Shown here: one piece after another, positions 1-7,534 of the stretch
Position numbering within the stretch: the stretch's first letter is position 1
Layout: every line of letters begins with the position of its first letter
Assembly: GCA_031261915.1 (NCBI GenBank)
Contig: JAISIT010000144.1
Location: 1-32,637 of the forward strand
DNA from: Candidatus Methanoflexus mossambicus
GTDB taxonomy: Archaea; Methanobacteriota; Methanobacteria; Methanobacteriales; Methanobacteriaceae
Direction: 5' to 3'
DNA length: 32,637 nt
Position numbers and translations under genes: made by a program
The notes under the pieces: generated by a model
Database searches by the model: none
What the model was told of the DNA's origin: nothing
What the model saw: only the letters and a program-made list of their open reading frames with translations

Positions 1-249
1 CATACAAGCAAAAATAATAATATAAAAAAAAATAATAATTACTAAAAAAAAATATTAAAAAAATTAAAAAATTTTATTGCAATTAAAAAAAGTTAACCAA
101 CTTTGAAACACAACTAATTAATTTTATGTTAAAAAATTGATTTCAAACTATAATGATATTAAAACTATAAAAATCAAAAAATAAACTTTTAGGCAAAAAT
201 CATGGAAAAAAATTAGAAAAAACAATAGCTAACCAAATTAATTTTCAAA

Positions 250-2427
250 TTAAAGTATCATAGACAATTGAACTCTTTTTTTAGGAATATCCACATCAAT
301 AACCTTAACTTTTACAATATCTCCAACATTAACAATATCTAATGGGTGTTTAACAAATTTATTTTCTATTAATTGAGAAATATGAACTAAAGCATCTTGA
401 TGTATGCCAATATCAACAAAAGCACCGAAATCAACGACATTTCTAACTGTTCCTTCAAGTATCATGTCTTCTTTTAAATCTTCAATAGTTAAAGCATCTT
501 TTCTAAGAATTGGTTGAGGTGTAGTATCTCTTGGATCTCTTCCTGGTTTTTTAAGTTCATTTACAATATCTTTTAAAGTTATTTCACCAACATTAAGTTT
601 TGTTGCTAATTCTTTAATATCAATAGAGTTTAATGAAAAATTAATATTGCCAAGATCATTTAAATCTTTATTTAATATATTTAAAAATTTAATAGCTATT
701 TTGTATGATTCTGGATGGACTGTTGTAGTATCTAAAGGATTATTGGAATTAAAAACCTTTAAAAATCCTGCACATTGTTTATATGTTTTAGCTCCAAGAC
801 CTGGAACATTTAAAAGTTCCTCACGACTATTAAATAATCCATTTTCTTGTTTATATTTAATAATCTTCTTTGAAATAGCTATACTTAATCCAGAAACAAA
901 TTTAAGTAAAGAAACCGATGCAGTATTTAAATCAACCCCTACATTATTTACTGTCTTTTCAACAACAGTTTTTAAGGTTTCATTTAACTTCTTTTGATTC
1001 ATATCATGTTGATATTGTCCAACACCTATTGATTTTGGTTCAATTTTTACAAGTTCTGCCAATGGATCTTGAAGTCGCCTTGCAATAGAAACAGCACTAC
1101 GAAGTCCTGGTTCTAAATTTGGAAATTCTTCATTAGCTAATTCACTTGCAGAATAAACAGATGCACCAGCTTCATTAGTTATCACATAATTAACCTTAGT
1201 TTCTTTAATAGTATTAGATATAATAATTTCAGATTCTCTTGAAGCTGTTCCATTACCGAGCGAAATTAAATCAACATCATGTTTATTTATTAAACCAAGA
1301 ATAGTTTTTTTAGTTTCTTCTATTTTATTTTGTGGCTCTGTTGGATATACAATAGTTGTATCTAAAACATTGCCAATTTTATCAACAACAGCTATTTTAC
1401 ATCCAGTTCTAAAAGCTGGATCCCAACCTAAAACAACCTTACCAGTTATAGGAGATTGCATAAGTAAATCTTCAAGATTTCGAGAAAAAACCTCAATAGA
1501 TTTATCTTCTGCTTTTTCTTTTAAAAAACCACGAATCTCTCTTTCAATTGATGGAGCTATTAACCTTTTATATGCATCTAAAATAGCTTCTTTAATAATT
1601 AAAGTCGTGTATTTATTATATCTTTTCCCATCAATTAATTCAGCTATTTCAATGTTCGTAATTGGAATTAAGACATTATAATTAATATATTTGATTATAT
1701 CATCTTCTACACCTACAATTTTTACTTTAAGTATCTTTTCTGACTCTCCACGATTAATAGCTAAAATTCTATGGGGTTTTATATTGGAAATAGCTTCCCT
1801 ATAATTACTATACATCTCATACTTGGATAAAATATCCTTATCAACTTTATTTTTAGATTTAACTTCTAAAAATCCATTATTATAAGTAAAATTACGAATA
1901 TATTTTCTAAAATCATGATTATCAGATATTATCTCAGATATTATGTCTTTAGCACCAGATATTGCATCTTCCACAGTTAATATTCCATGTTCATCAGATA
2001 AAAAATTAATAGCTATTTTTTCAACTGGAACTGTTAATTCTTGTTTAAAAATCTCTTCTGCAAGGAGTGTTAAACCTTTTTCTTTAGCTATTGAGCCCCG
2101 TGTGCTTTTTTTAGTTTTAAAAGGTCTGTAGATATCATCTACTTCAACAAGAGTTGATGCATTTTTAATAGCTATTTTTAAATCTTCAGTTAATTTATTC
2201 TGATTTGAAATACTTTTAATGACTTGTTGTTTTTTATCTTCAAGATTTCTAAGATATTTAAGTCGAGTATCAAATAATCTAAGGGTTTTATCATCTAAAG
2301 AACCTGTAAGTTCTTTTCTGTATCGTGCAATAAATGGTATAGTATTTCCATCATCAATTAAATCAATTGTAGCTTTAACTTGCCATTTTTGAATATTTAA
2401 TTCCTTAGATAATGTTTCTGTAATCAT
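250..2427 (-). CDS. tex: Tex-family RNA-binding transcription accessory protein
   Basis: Tex proteins bind nucleic acid and are linked to transcription and RNA quality control in the cytoplasm. The 725-residue length fits the family. An N-terminal helical region is followed by a YqgF/RNase H-like domain starting near residue 330 (GWDPAFRTGCK), a helix-hairpin-helix segment near 508-553 (NVPGLGAKTY), and a C-terminal S1 RNA-binding domain from about 650 (GTVRNVVDFGAFVDIG). The ATG at 2427 is preferred over the in-frame TTG at 2430 because AGGAG at 2434-2438 gives a 6-nt spacing. It appears to be a single-gene unit. The family assignment is secure from the domain order; the precise role in archaea is not known. 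Confidence 0.95.
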   Translation of the reverse strand: MITETLSKELNIQKWQVKATIDLIDDGNTIPFIARYRKELTGSLDDKTLRLFDTRLKYLRNLEDKKQQVIKSISNQNKLTEDLKIAIKNASTLVEVDDIYRPFKTKKSTRGSIAKEKGLTLLAEEIFKQELTVPVEKIAINFLSDEHGILTVEDAISGAKDIISEIISDNHDFRKYIRNFTYNNGFLEVKSKNKVDKDILSKYEMYSNYREAISNIKPHRILAINRGESEKILKVKIVGVEDDIIKYINYNVLIPITNIEIAELIDGKRYNKYTTLIIKEAILDAYKRLIAPSIEREIRGFLKEKAEDKSIEVFSRNLEDLLMQSPITGKVVLGWDPAFRTGCKIAVVDKIGNVLDTTIVYPTEPQNKIEETKKTILGLINKHDVDLISLGNGTASRESEIIISNTIKETKVNYVITNEAGASVYSASELANEEFPNLEPGLRSAVSIARRLQDPLAELVKIEPKSIGVGQYQHDMNQKKLNETLKTVVEKTVNNVGVDLNTASVSLLKFVSGLSIAISKKIIKYKQENGLFNSREELLNVPGLGAKTYKQCAGFLKVFNSNNPLDTTTVHPESYKIAIKFLNILNKDLNDLGNINFSLNSIDIKELATKLNVGEITLKDIVNELKKPGRDPRDTTPQPILRKDALTIEDLKEDMILEGTVRNVVDFGAFVDIGIHQDALVHISQLIENKFVKHPLDIVNVGDIVKVKVIDVDIPKKRVQLSMIL

Positions 2428-2462
2428 CAAATGCTCCTAATTGTAGATATTAGTATTTCTTG

Positions 2463-2499
2463 AACATATTTTGAATATCTCTTAAACATATTTTGAATA
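2463..2499. repeat. Two copies of a 15-bp direct repeat, 22-bp period
   Basis: AACATATTTTGAATA occurs at 2463-2477 and 2485-2499, with further TTTGAATAT and TTTCTTAAAAT fragments up to about 2540. It lies just upstream of the Tex start, so it is either a regulatory repeat or simple-sequence drift. Nothing in the sequence decides between them. Confidence 0.5.
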
Positions 2500-2613
2500 A
2501 TATTTCTTAAAATTTGAATATATTTCTTAAAATATATGAAATATATATTTATTCCTATTTAAATTCATATTATTTTTTCAATTACTGAAAATATAAAATA
2601 AAAATAAGATATT

Positions 2614-3240
2614 TTAATCTTTAGTAGCTAAAACACACATCCAATTTGTTCCTTCTTTTCTAAAAGTTTTAATATCCACAAATCCAGCATCCAAAAGGGC
2701 TGATTTAAGCTCATCTTCAGAATAAATTTTCATATCCAATAAATCAATATGTTCTTTCATTTTTTCAATTACTTCTTTATCTCCAACGGCTTCATTACAT
2801 ATAAAAATAGTTCCATTATCTTTTAAAACTCTATAAGCCTCTTTTAAATCATTTAAAAAATCTGGCCAAAAGTAAACTGTTTCAAATGCAGTTATTAAAT
2901 CAAAAGTTTCATCTTCAAATGGAATATCAGATACAGAACCTTGAATAATTTCAACAGAACCTTCTTCAATAGCTATTTTATTCAAATCCTGAGATTTTTC
3001 AACACTAAGTGATGAATAATCCATACCATAAACTTTTCCACCAGTAGCTATTTCACTAAATCTTTTAACATTAACTCCACCACCACAACCAATATCTAAA
3101 ATAACATCATTAACATCAATATTTAAATGACTAACACCCCATTGTGCTAAATTTTCATGAGATTTATTCATTCTATCAATCATTTTAGATCCTAATTCGC
3201 CTTTAGGTTTACGTGCATTTAATATCAATTCTTTATCCAT
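2614..3240 (-). CDS. Class I SAM-dependent methyltransferase
   Basis: A 208-residue Rossmann-fold methyltransferase. Motif I is VILDIGCGGG at residues 47-55, the post-II acidic segment is in DLITAFETVYFWPD, and the whole body matches the Methyltransf_11/25 type that methylates small molecules. The start is supported by AAGGTGAAATT just before the ATG. The substrate cannot be read from the sequence. It stands alone between the Tex gene and the tRNA-Val gene, each separated by an AT-rich spacer. Confidence 0.9.
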   Translation of the reverse strand: MDKELILNARKPKGELGSKMIDRMNKSHENLAQWGVSHLNIDVNDVILDIGCGGGVNVKRFSEIATGGKVYGMDYSSLSVEKSQDLNKIAIEEGSVEIIQGSVSDIPFEDETFDLITAFETVYFWPDFLNDLKEAYRVLKDNGTIFICNEAVGDKEVIEKMKEHIDLLDMKIYSEDELKSALLDAGFVDIKTFRKEGTNWMCVLATKD

Positions 3241-3476
3241 AATTTCACCTTTAATTATTGAATAGCTATTTATAAAAGTTTTATGAAACTTAAAAATAGA
3301 AATTTATAAATTAAAAATACAAAAACTTATATATATAGTTAATAACAAATAATATTATTGTTAAAATTTATTAAAATAATATTATTAAATATATTACTAA
3401 ATTTGTTTTTAAATATATTATTAAATATTTTTAAATTAAAATAGTATTAAAAGATAAATTATATTTATCTATCTAT

Positions 3477-3487
3477 ATTTAAATTTA
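3477..3487 (+). promoter_or_regulatory. Probable TATA box of tRNA-Val
   Basis: ATTTAAATTTA lies about 25-35 bp before the first tRNA base, the usual distance of an archaeal TATA element from the transcription start. In such AT-rich DNA the match is weak evidence; position is the main argument. Confidence 0.4.
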
Positions 3488-3511
3488 TCCAATTATATCT
3501 AAAAATAATAA

Positions 3512-3583
3512 GGACCAGTGGTCTAGGGGTATGATACCGCCCTCACATGGCGGTGATCACGAGTTCGAATCTCGTCTGGTCCA
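3512..3583 (+). tRNA. tRNA-Val (anticodon CAC)
   Basis: A complete 72-nt cloverleaf can be drawn. The acceptor arm GGACCAG (3512-3518) pairs with CTGGTCC (3576-3582) with discriminator A3583. The anticodon stem CCGCC/GGCGG encloses loop CTCACAT, so the anticodon at 3544-3546 is CAC and reads GUG (valine). The T arm is ACGAG-TTCGAAT-CTCGT. The 3' CCA is not encoded and there is no intron. It stands out by its GC content and borders the accessory gene stretch. Confidence 0.97.
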
Positions 3584-3631
3584 TAAAAATGTTTTAAAAA
3601 AATAATAAACTTATTCTTTATTCTATAATCA

Positions 3632-3727
3632 TTATAATTCTTGCATTCTTCCAATTTTTTGCATAACTACTTTATCTGTATCAGTTAATTGTTTCATGAT
3701 GTTTTCTCTTTCATCATCATTAAATTG
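3632..3727 (-). pseudogene. Decayed 3' extension of the DUF3467-like gene
   Basis: After the stop of the upstream gene at 3754, the next frame reads on as KNKKELIKISPKNS, meets a TAG at 3728-3730, and then continues through these coordinates as QFNDDERENIMKQL and TDTDKVVMQKIGRMQEL to a TAA at 3632-3634. The composition is protein-like, with charged and hydrophobic residues spaced as in a helix. I infer that the gene was once longer and was broken by a slip in the A-rich tract near 3757-3775 plus a nonsense mutation. It could also be chance; the segment is only 32 codons. Confidence 0.4.
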
Positions 3728-3753
3728 CTAAGAATTTTTAGGTGAAATTTTAA

Positions 3754-4038
3754 TCAACTCTTTTTTGTTTTTAAAAATTTATTTTCATGTTTTTTTGACT
3801 CTTTAATTAACAGTTCCCCAATAGTTTTAGCTATTTCTGGTGGAAATACAATTTCACATTGTGCATTTCTCACGGCAGGTATTGTATCATCAATAGATTC
3901 ACCTTTAACAATATCATCATCAAATAATATTAAACGAATGTTAAATGGAGTAAGCAATGAAGCAGCTCCAGTTGTATGTATTTTAGGAATTTCTTCAGGA
4001 ATAAAGACTTTAATTTTTTTATTTTCTTTTTTTTCCAT
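3754..4038 (-). CDS. DUF3467-like small protein
   Basis: A 94-residue soluble protein. The centre (TTGAASLLTPFNIRLILFDDD) and the C-terminal block CEIVFPPEIAKTIGELL resemble the two halves of DUF3467 proteins, small proteins of unknown function. The start ATG follows the stop of the winged-helix gene by 9 nt, so the two are surely co-transcribed. The C-terminus is Lys-rich and ends where an A-rich tract seems to have shifted the frame, so this protein may be a shortened version. A role as partner of the upstream DNA-binding protein is inferred from the pairing only. Confidence 0.7.
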   Translation of the reverse strand: MEKKENKKIKVFIPEEIPKIHTTGAASLLTPFNIRLILFDDDIVKGESIDDTIPAVRNAQCEIVFPPEIAKTIGELLIKESKKHENKFLKTKKS

Positions 4039-4047
4039 GTTTTCACT

Positions 4048-4434
4048 TCATTTTGGTAAATTAGCTAAATTATATTGATACAATTCTTGATTTTCTATTT
4101 CTGGTAGGATTTCAAATTTTACTGAATCAAAATAAGAAATATCCTCTTCATCATGGATTTCATTAAGTTTTCGTGAATATTCTTCACTATCGATTAATAC
4201 CAGTGATAGTGCTCTTTTATCATCTTTTTTTAATCTAAACTTATTGGATTTTCCATCTTTAAGTTCTAATAATCCTATTTTTAATAACTGAGTAATTTGT
4301 GTGTATGCCGTTTTTGATGATACTTCAGCCATTCTTGCTATCTCTTGAGTAGTTAAAAATATTCCCCAATTTGATACAAATTCCTCAAGAACCTTAACTC
4401 TCGCAGAATCTCCAAAAATTTCACTTAAAATAAT
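4048..4434 (-). CDS. Winged-helix transcriptional regulator, probable non-AUG start
   Basis: The helix-turn-helix reads LTTQEIARMAEVSSKTAYTQITQLLKIGLLEL, with the recognition helix near SSKTAYTQITQLL. The only ATG, at 4332, falls inside the HTH and has no ribosome binding site. The frame is open upstream to 4464, and the extra residues (IILSEIFGDSARVKVLEEF) are the usual N-terminal helix of such regulators. GGAGGA at 4441-4446 lies 7 nt before an ATT codon at 4434-4432 (another ATT follows). I therefore place the start at ATT 4434, giving 129 residues. It likely controls its own operon with the DUF3467-like gene. Confident about family, less about the exact first codon. Confidence 0.75.
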   Translation of the reverse strand: MILSEIFGDSARVKVLEEFVSNWGIFLTTQEIARMAEVSSKTAYTQITQLLKIGLLELKDGKSNKFRLKKDDKRALSLVLIDSEEYSRKLNEIHDEEDISYFDSVKFEILPEIENQELYQYNLANLPK

Positions 4435-4585
4435 ATTATCTCCTCCAATATCATATAAAAATATCTAATTTATTAAATACTTTCAATATATTTATGTTTT
4501 TATAATATATAAAATTTTCTTTTTTTACAATCCATTATACTTTTTTACAATATCTTTAATTTCTAACGATTTATAAAGATTTATA

Positions 4586-4601
4586 TACTATTAATATAGT
4601 A
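4586..4601. promoter_or_regulatory. Inverted repeat in the Panacea/winged-helix intergenic region
   Basis: TACTAT-TAAT-ATAGTA, perfect 6-bp arms, about 76 bp upstream of the Panacea gene; ATACTAT recurs at 4621-4627. It lies between two divergent regulator-type operons, so an operator is plausible, but AT-rich inverted repeats also arise by chance. Confidence 0.35.
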
Positions 4602-4676
4602 ATATCATATAAATAAAATAATACTATTTTACAATATTTATAAATATATAATGAAAATAAATTATAGTGTGAAAAA

Positions 4677-5171
4677 ATGTTATACAATATTGAAAAAATG
4701 AAGGAAGCAATACATTACATTATCCATCAATGTGGAGAAAAAGAAAATGTGGGAAAAACAGTAATATACAAGCTATTATACTTTTCTGATTTTGATTATT
4801 TTGAATTAAATGAAAAATCAATCACAAATGAAACTTATCAAAAATACCCACAAGATCCAGTACCAATACACTTTGAAGAAATAAAAAACGAATTAATAAC
4901 AGAAAATAAAATAACAGAAGAAATAACTCAAAGCTACCCAGGATACAGCAAATATAATTACTCATCAAAGACAAATCCAGAACTAAAATATCTTAAAAAA
5001 GATGAAATAGAAAGAATTAACAAAGTAATAAATAAATTATCAAATAAAACTGCAAGAGAAATTAGTGATTATTCCCATAATGATATTCCCTGGAGAGCAA
5101 CTAAAGATTATAACAATATTAAATATGAATTTGTATTTTACAGAAATGAACCCTACACTGTCGGAGAATAG
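4677..5171 (+). CDS. Panacea (DUF4065/SocA-like) domain protein, probable antitoxin
   Basis: A 164-residue protein with the Panacea signature: an early KTVIYKLLYFSDFDYFEL block (about residues 27-44), the YQKYPQDPVPIHF block, and the late SDYSHNDIPWRATKDY block near 131-146. Panacea domains act as antitoxins or proteolytic adaptors paired with many unrelated toxins. The next reading frame (5174) starts 2 nt after this stop and is broken by a nonsense codon, so the antitoxin seems to have outlived its toxin. The start has only a weak GTGTGA ribosome binding site. Confidence 0.85.
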   Translation: MLYNIEKMKEAIHYIIHQCGEKENVGKTVIYKLLYFSDFDYFELNEKSITNETYQKYPQDPVPIHFEEIKNELITENKITEEITQSYPGYSKYNYSSKTNPELKYLKKDEIERINKVINKLSNKTAREISDYSHNDIPWRATKDYNNIKYEFVFYRNEPYTVGE

Positions 5172-5173
5172 TA

Positions 5174-5383
5174 ATGATAGAATATGAATTCATATACCAT
5201 CCAAAATTCAAATAAGCATATAAAACAATATTCAAACAATTCCCAAATTTCTGTGATGATTACAACATTCAAATAACCCATAAATGCAAACTTAGACATC
5301 TACAACCATCAACTACCCAAAAAATAAAAAAAGAAATTATAGATTATAAACATCATCTCTATTACCAATTGTTAAAATCCTAA
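5174..5383 (+). pseudogene. Nonsense-mutated partner of the Panacea gene
   Basis: An ATG 2 nt after the Panacea stop opens MIEYEFIYHPKFK, then a TAA at 5213-5215 (codon 14), then the same frame runs open for 55 more codons (AYKTIFKQFPNFCDDYNIQI and on) to a stop at 5381-5383. One base change (AAA or CAA to TAA) explains the break. The beginning faintly resembles the first strand and helix of RelE/ParE toxins, which would fit the operon position, but the similarity is weak. The 3' end runs into the tail of the convergent RelE gene. Confidence 0.55.
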
Positions 5384-5621
5384 TTTCATTACCAATAATA
5401 GTATAAATAATTCTAAAATTTCTAACTCGTTCTCTAAATTTATTTTTATGTTTATCAGATAAGGGTTTTCCTCTAAAAGGGTTTTTTTGAATTTTATCTA
5501 ATGTTTTAAATATTTCAAAATAAAAAGCCCTATCTTTTTTCTTTAATTTCTCAAGAAAATCATTAACATCAACAGAAACTGAAAGTTGATATTCATTCTT
5601 CTTTAAGGACTGATTTGACAT
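5337..5621 (-). CDS. RelE/ParE-family toxin
   Basis: A 94-residue protein with the typical RelE/ParE layout: helical hairpin DVNDFLEKLKKKDRAFYFEI, the NPFRGKPLSD loop, then the basic strand core FRERVRNFRIIYTIIGNEI and the closing ILTIGNRDDVY strand. Such toxins cut mRNA on the ribosome or poison gyrase; which one applies cannot be told. It overlaps the AbrB antitoxin by 29 nt, the classic antitoxin-first arrangement. AGGT lies 8 nt before the ATG. The gene appears intact. Confidence 0.88.
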   Translation of the reverse strand: MSNQSLKKNEYQLSVSVDVNDFLEKLKKKDRAFYFEIFKTLDKIQKNPFRGKPLSDKHKNKFRERVRNFRIIYTIIGNEIRILTIGNRDDVYNL

Positions 5622-5850
5622 CTAATATTACCTTTTTTCCTTGATCCATATCATCATTTATTTTATCTAACTTATCAAAGAAATCATCACAATCATTTTC
5701 AGAATATTTCTTTTTAAATTTTAAAACTGCCTCATTATTACTATTAATATCCCATTCTATGACCATATTACTATTTAAACCTAATTTTTGTCGTATTTCT
5801 TTAGGAATAGTTGTTTGATTTTTACCAAAAATATTTGTTACAGCGATCAT
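5593..5850 (-). CDS. AbrB/SpoVT-family antitoxin
   Basis: An 85-residue protein with an N-terminal swapped-hairpin AbrB domain (TNIFGKNQTTIPKEIRQKLGL, then VIEWDINSNNEAVLKF) that binds DNA, and an acidic C-terminal tail (ENDCDDFFDKLDKINDDMD) expected to wrap the toxin. It starts from an ATG preceded by GGTGAAATT and overlaps the RelE-type toxin downstream. Autoregulation through sites upstream of 5850 is expected from the family. Confidence 0.9.
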   Translation of the reverse strand: MIAVTNIFGKNQTTIPKEIRQKLGLNSNMVIEWDINSNNEAVLKFKKKYSENDCDDFFDKLDKINDDMDQGKKVILDVKSVLKEE

Positions 5851-6427
5851 AATTTCACCAAATGATTAATAAAAAAATAATAAAAAAAATAAAAAATAAA
5901 AAAATTATAGAAATTATATACTTTATAGTATTATTATACTTAATATTATACTGTTACTATTTATAATTTTTGATTTAACAATAGATTGCTGCCCAAAAAA
6001 ATTATTACACAAAAAATCTTCATTAAAAATATATTACAAATAAATGATTGAAATTTTTTATTTTATTCATCAAAATTGGTTTTTCATTTTTAAAAGTGTC
6101 AATTAAGCTATTAGAATCTTGTATATTGTATTTATTAAATTTTCTTCATTTACATAGAAACAATTATATTTAATTTTTTTAGAATCGTAACATTAGTTAC
6201 TATTAACCAATAATAACTGTTTTAAATATTTCAAGAATTAATTTAACCTTTTTATGTTTTAATAGTATTTTAATAATATTTTTATTACTTAAATCTTCAA
6301 ATTTTAGGAAAATATAATTTTTTATAAAATTTCCATATTATAATACACTGAATTAAAAATAGTGAAATAAACTTATTAATTAAAATTATGTTAAATCTAT
6401 GTTAAAAAATAATTAAAAATATATTAA

Positions 6428-6488
<61 letters not shown>

Positions 6489-6508
6489 GTTAAATAAATA
6501 TATAAAAT

Positions 6509-6778
6509 ATGGATAAAAAAACAGTAGATTTAATAGTTTATATTAAATTATCAGAGCATAGAAAAGATACATTGAAACTTTTAAGTGAAGAATTACTATT
6601 TCCATCAGAAATTGGTAAAAGATTAAAAATGAGTCCAGCAAACATTAGTAGAACATTGAAAGGATTAGAAGAAAAAGGACTTGTTAAATGTTTAAATCCT
6701 GAAAGAAAAGTTGGAAGACTGTATCAGACAACAGAACTTGGAAATAAAATATTAAATAATATAAAGAAAAAGAAATAA
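6509..6778 (+). CDS. Winged-helix (MarR/ArsR-like) DNA-binding protein
   Basis: An 89-residue protein that is almost only a winged helix: helix 1 around YIKLSEHRKDTLKLLSEELL, HTH FPSEIGKRLKMSPANISRTL (recognition helix SPANISRTLKGLEEKGLV), then the wing GRLYQTTELGNKIL. It should bind DNA as a dimer. The start lacks any Shine-Dalgarno sequence, suggesting a leaderless mRNA. The promoter sits against an (AAT)16 tract, which could make expression variable. No partner gene is adjacent; the target is unknown. Confidence 0.85.
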   Translation: MDKKTVDLIVYIKLSEHRKDTLKLLSEELLFPSEIGKRLKMSPANISRTLKGLEEKGLVKCLNPERKVGRLYQTTELGNKILNNIKKKK

Positions 6779-6922
6779 GCAAAATATAATATGGAAAAAA
6801 TATAAAAACATCCATTAAAAAAAATATTGAAATTTTATTACAAGTGCAAAAAATTATCAAAATTAAACATAACTAAAGAATTTAAATAATATTAGAACAA
6901 TAATAACAATTAGGTGAAAATC

Positions 6923-7222
6923 ATGGTTCTTATTGATATATCTAATAATATTTTTAATGATATAAAATCAATTGCTGAAAAAAATAATACAACGGAAACT
7001 GAAATAGTAACAGAAGCATTAGTAAGATTAATTGAAAAAAATGAAATAAAAGAAGAAATTTCAATGTATAAAAACGGAATAGATATTTCAATTGTTAGCG
7101 AAGAATTAGGAATGGATAAAACAGAATTAATCAAAGAATTAGATGAAGCTAAAAAAGAAATTGATCAAGGAAAAGGAATTACTCTTAATCCTAACAATTT
7201 AGGAGAAAGATATGGATTATAA
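6923..7222 (+). CDS. Antitoxin-like protein with N-terminal ribbon-helix-helix-type segment
   Basis: A 99-residue protein. I choose the ATG at 6923 over the GTG at 6914, because AGGTG at 6912-6916 is itself the ribosome binding site 6 nt upstream. The N-terminus (VLIDISNNIFNDIKSIAEKN, then TTETEIVTEALVRLIEK) has the strand-helix-helix pattern of RHH antitoxins. The C-terminus (MDKTELIKELDEAKKEIDQG) is acidic and helical, suited to binding a toxin. It overlaps the broken RelE-like gene by 11 nt, which is the main support for an antitoxin role. Confidence 0.7.
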   Translation: MVLIDISNNIFNDIKSIAEKNNTTETEIVTEALVRLIEKNEIKEEISMYKNGIDISIVSEELGMDKTELIKELDEAKKEIDQGKGITLNPNNLGERYGL

Positions 7223-7485
7223 ACTCACAATAAGTTCAAAAGCAGATAAATATTTAAAAAAATTATCTAAAAAAAAATAAAAAAGATTTAAAATTAATCC
7301 TTGAAGGAATAAATGAACTTATTATAAATCCATATAATTCTATTTCTATAATAGATACAAACAATAATGAAAGAAGGTATAGAAAAGGAAAATTTAGAAT
7401 TATTTTTATAATTAATACAGAAACTAATCCTCATGAAATTAACATAACTCAAATTGGAAAAAGAAGCAAAATTTATAAAAAATAA
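7212..7485 (+). pseudogene. Frameshifted RelE-like toxin gene
   Basis: The frame starting at 7212 reads MDYKLTISSKADKYLKKLSKKK and stops at a TAA (7278-7280) right after a run of nine A. In the +1 frame the protein continues as KKDLKLILEGINELIINPYN, then ERRYRKGKFRIIFIINTETN and ITQIGKRSKIYKK to a TAA at 7483-7485. This is a full RelE-type body (helical hairpin, NPYN loop, basic strands). Removing one A from the 7269-7277 run restores one 90-residue protein. It is either a pseudogene, a slippage-switched gene or a sequencing error in the homopolymer. Confidence 0.8.
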
Positions 7486-7534
7486 ACAAAAAACATGCCA
7501 AGAAAAAACAATAAAAAAAGAAAATAAAAAGAAT

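Noticed and set aside
3512-3583. tRNA-Val as an attachment site of an integrated element
   Set aside because: I found no second copy of the tRNA 3' end and no integrase gene in the window.
3728-3730. In-frame TAG as a possible pyrrolysine codon in the tail of the DUF3467-like gene
   Set aside because: The tail is also out of frame with the gene, and methanogens of the inferred type are not known for pyrrolysine use. Decay explains it better.
6015-6215. Possible gene remnant on the minus strand (two open stretches ending in NFNHLFVIYF)
   Set aside because: Each stretch is 30-40 codons in different frames without a ribosome binding site or recognisable family; such lengths arise by chance in 650 bp read in six frames.
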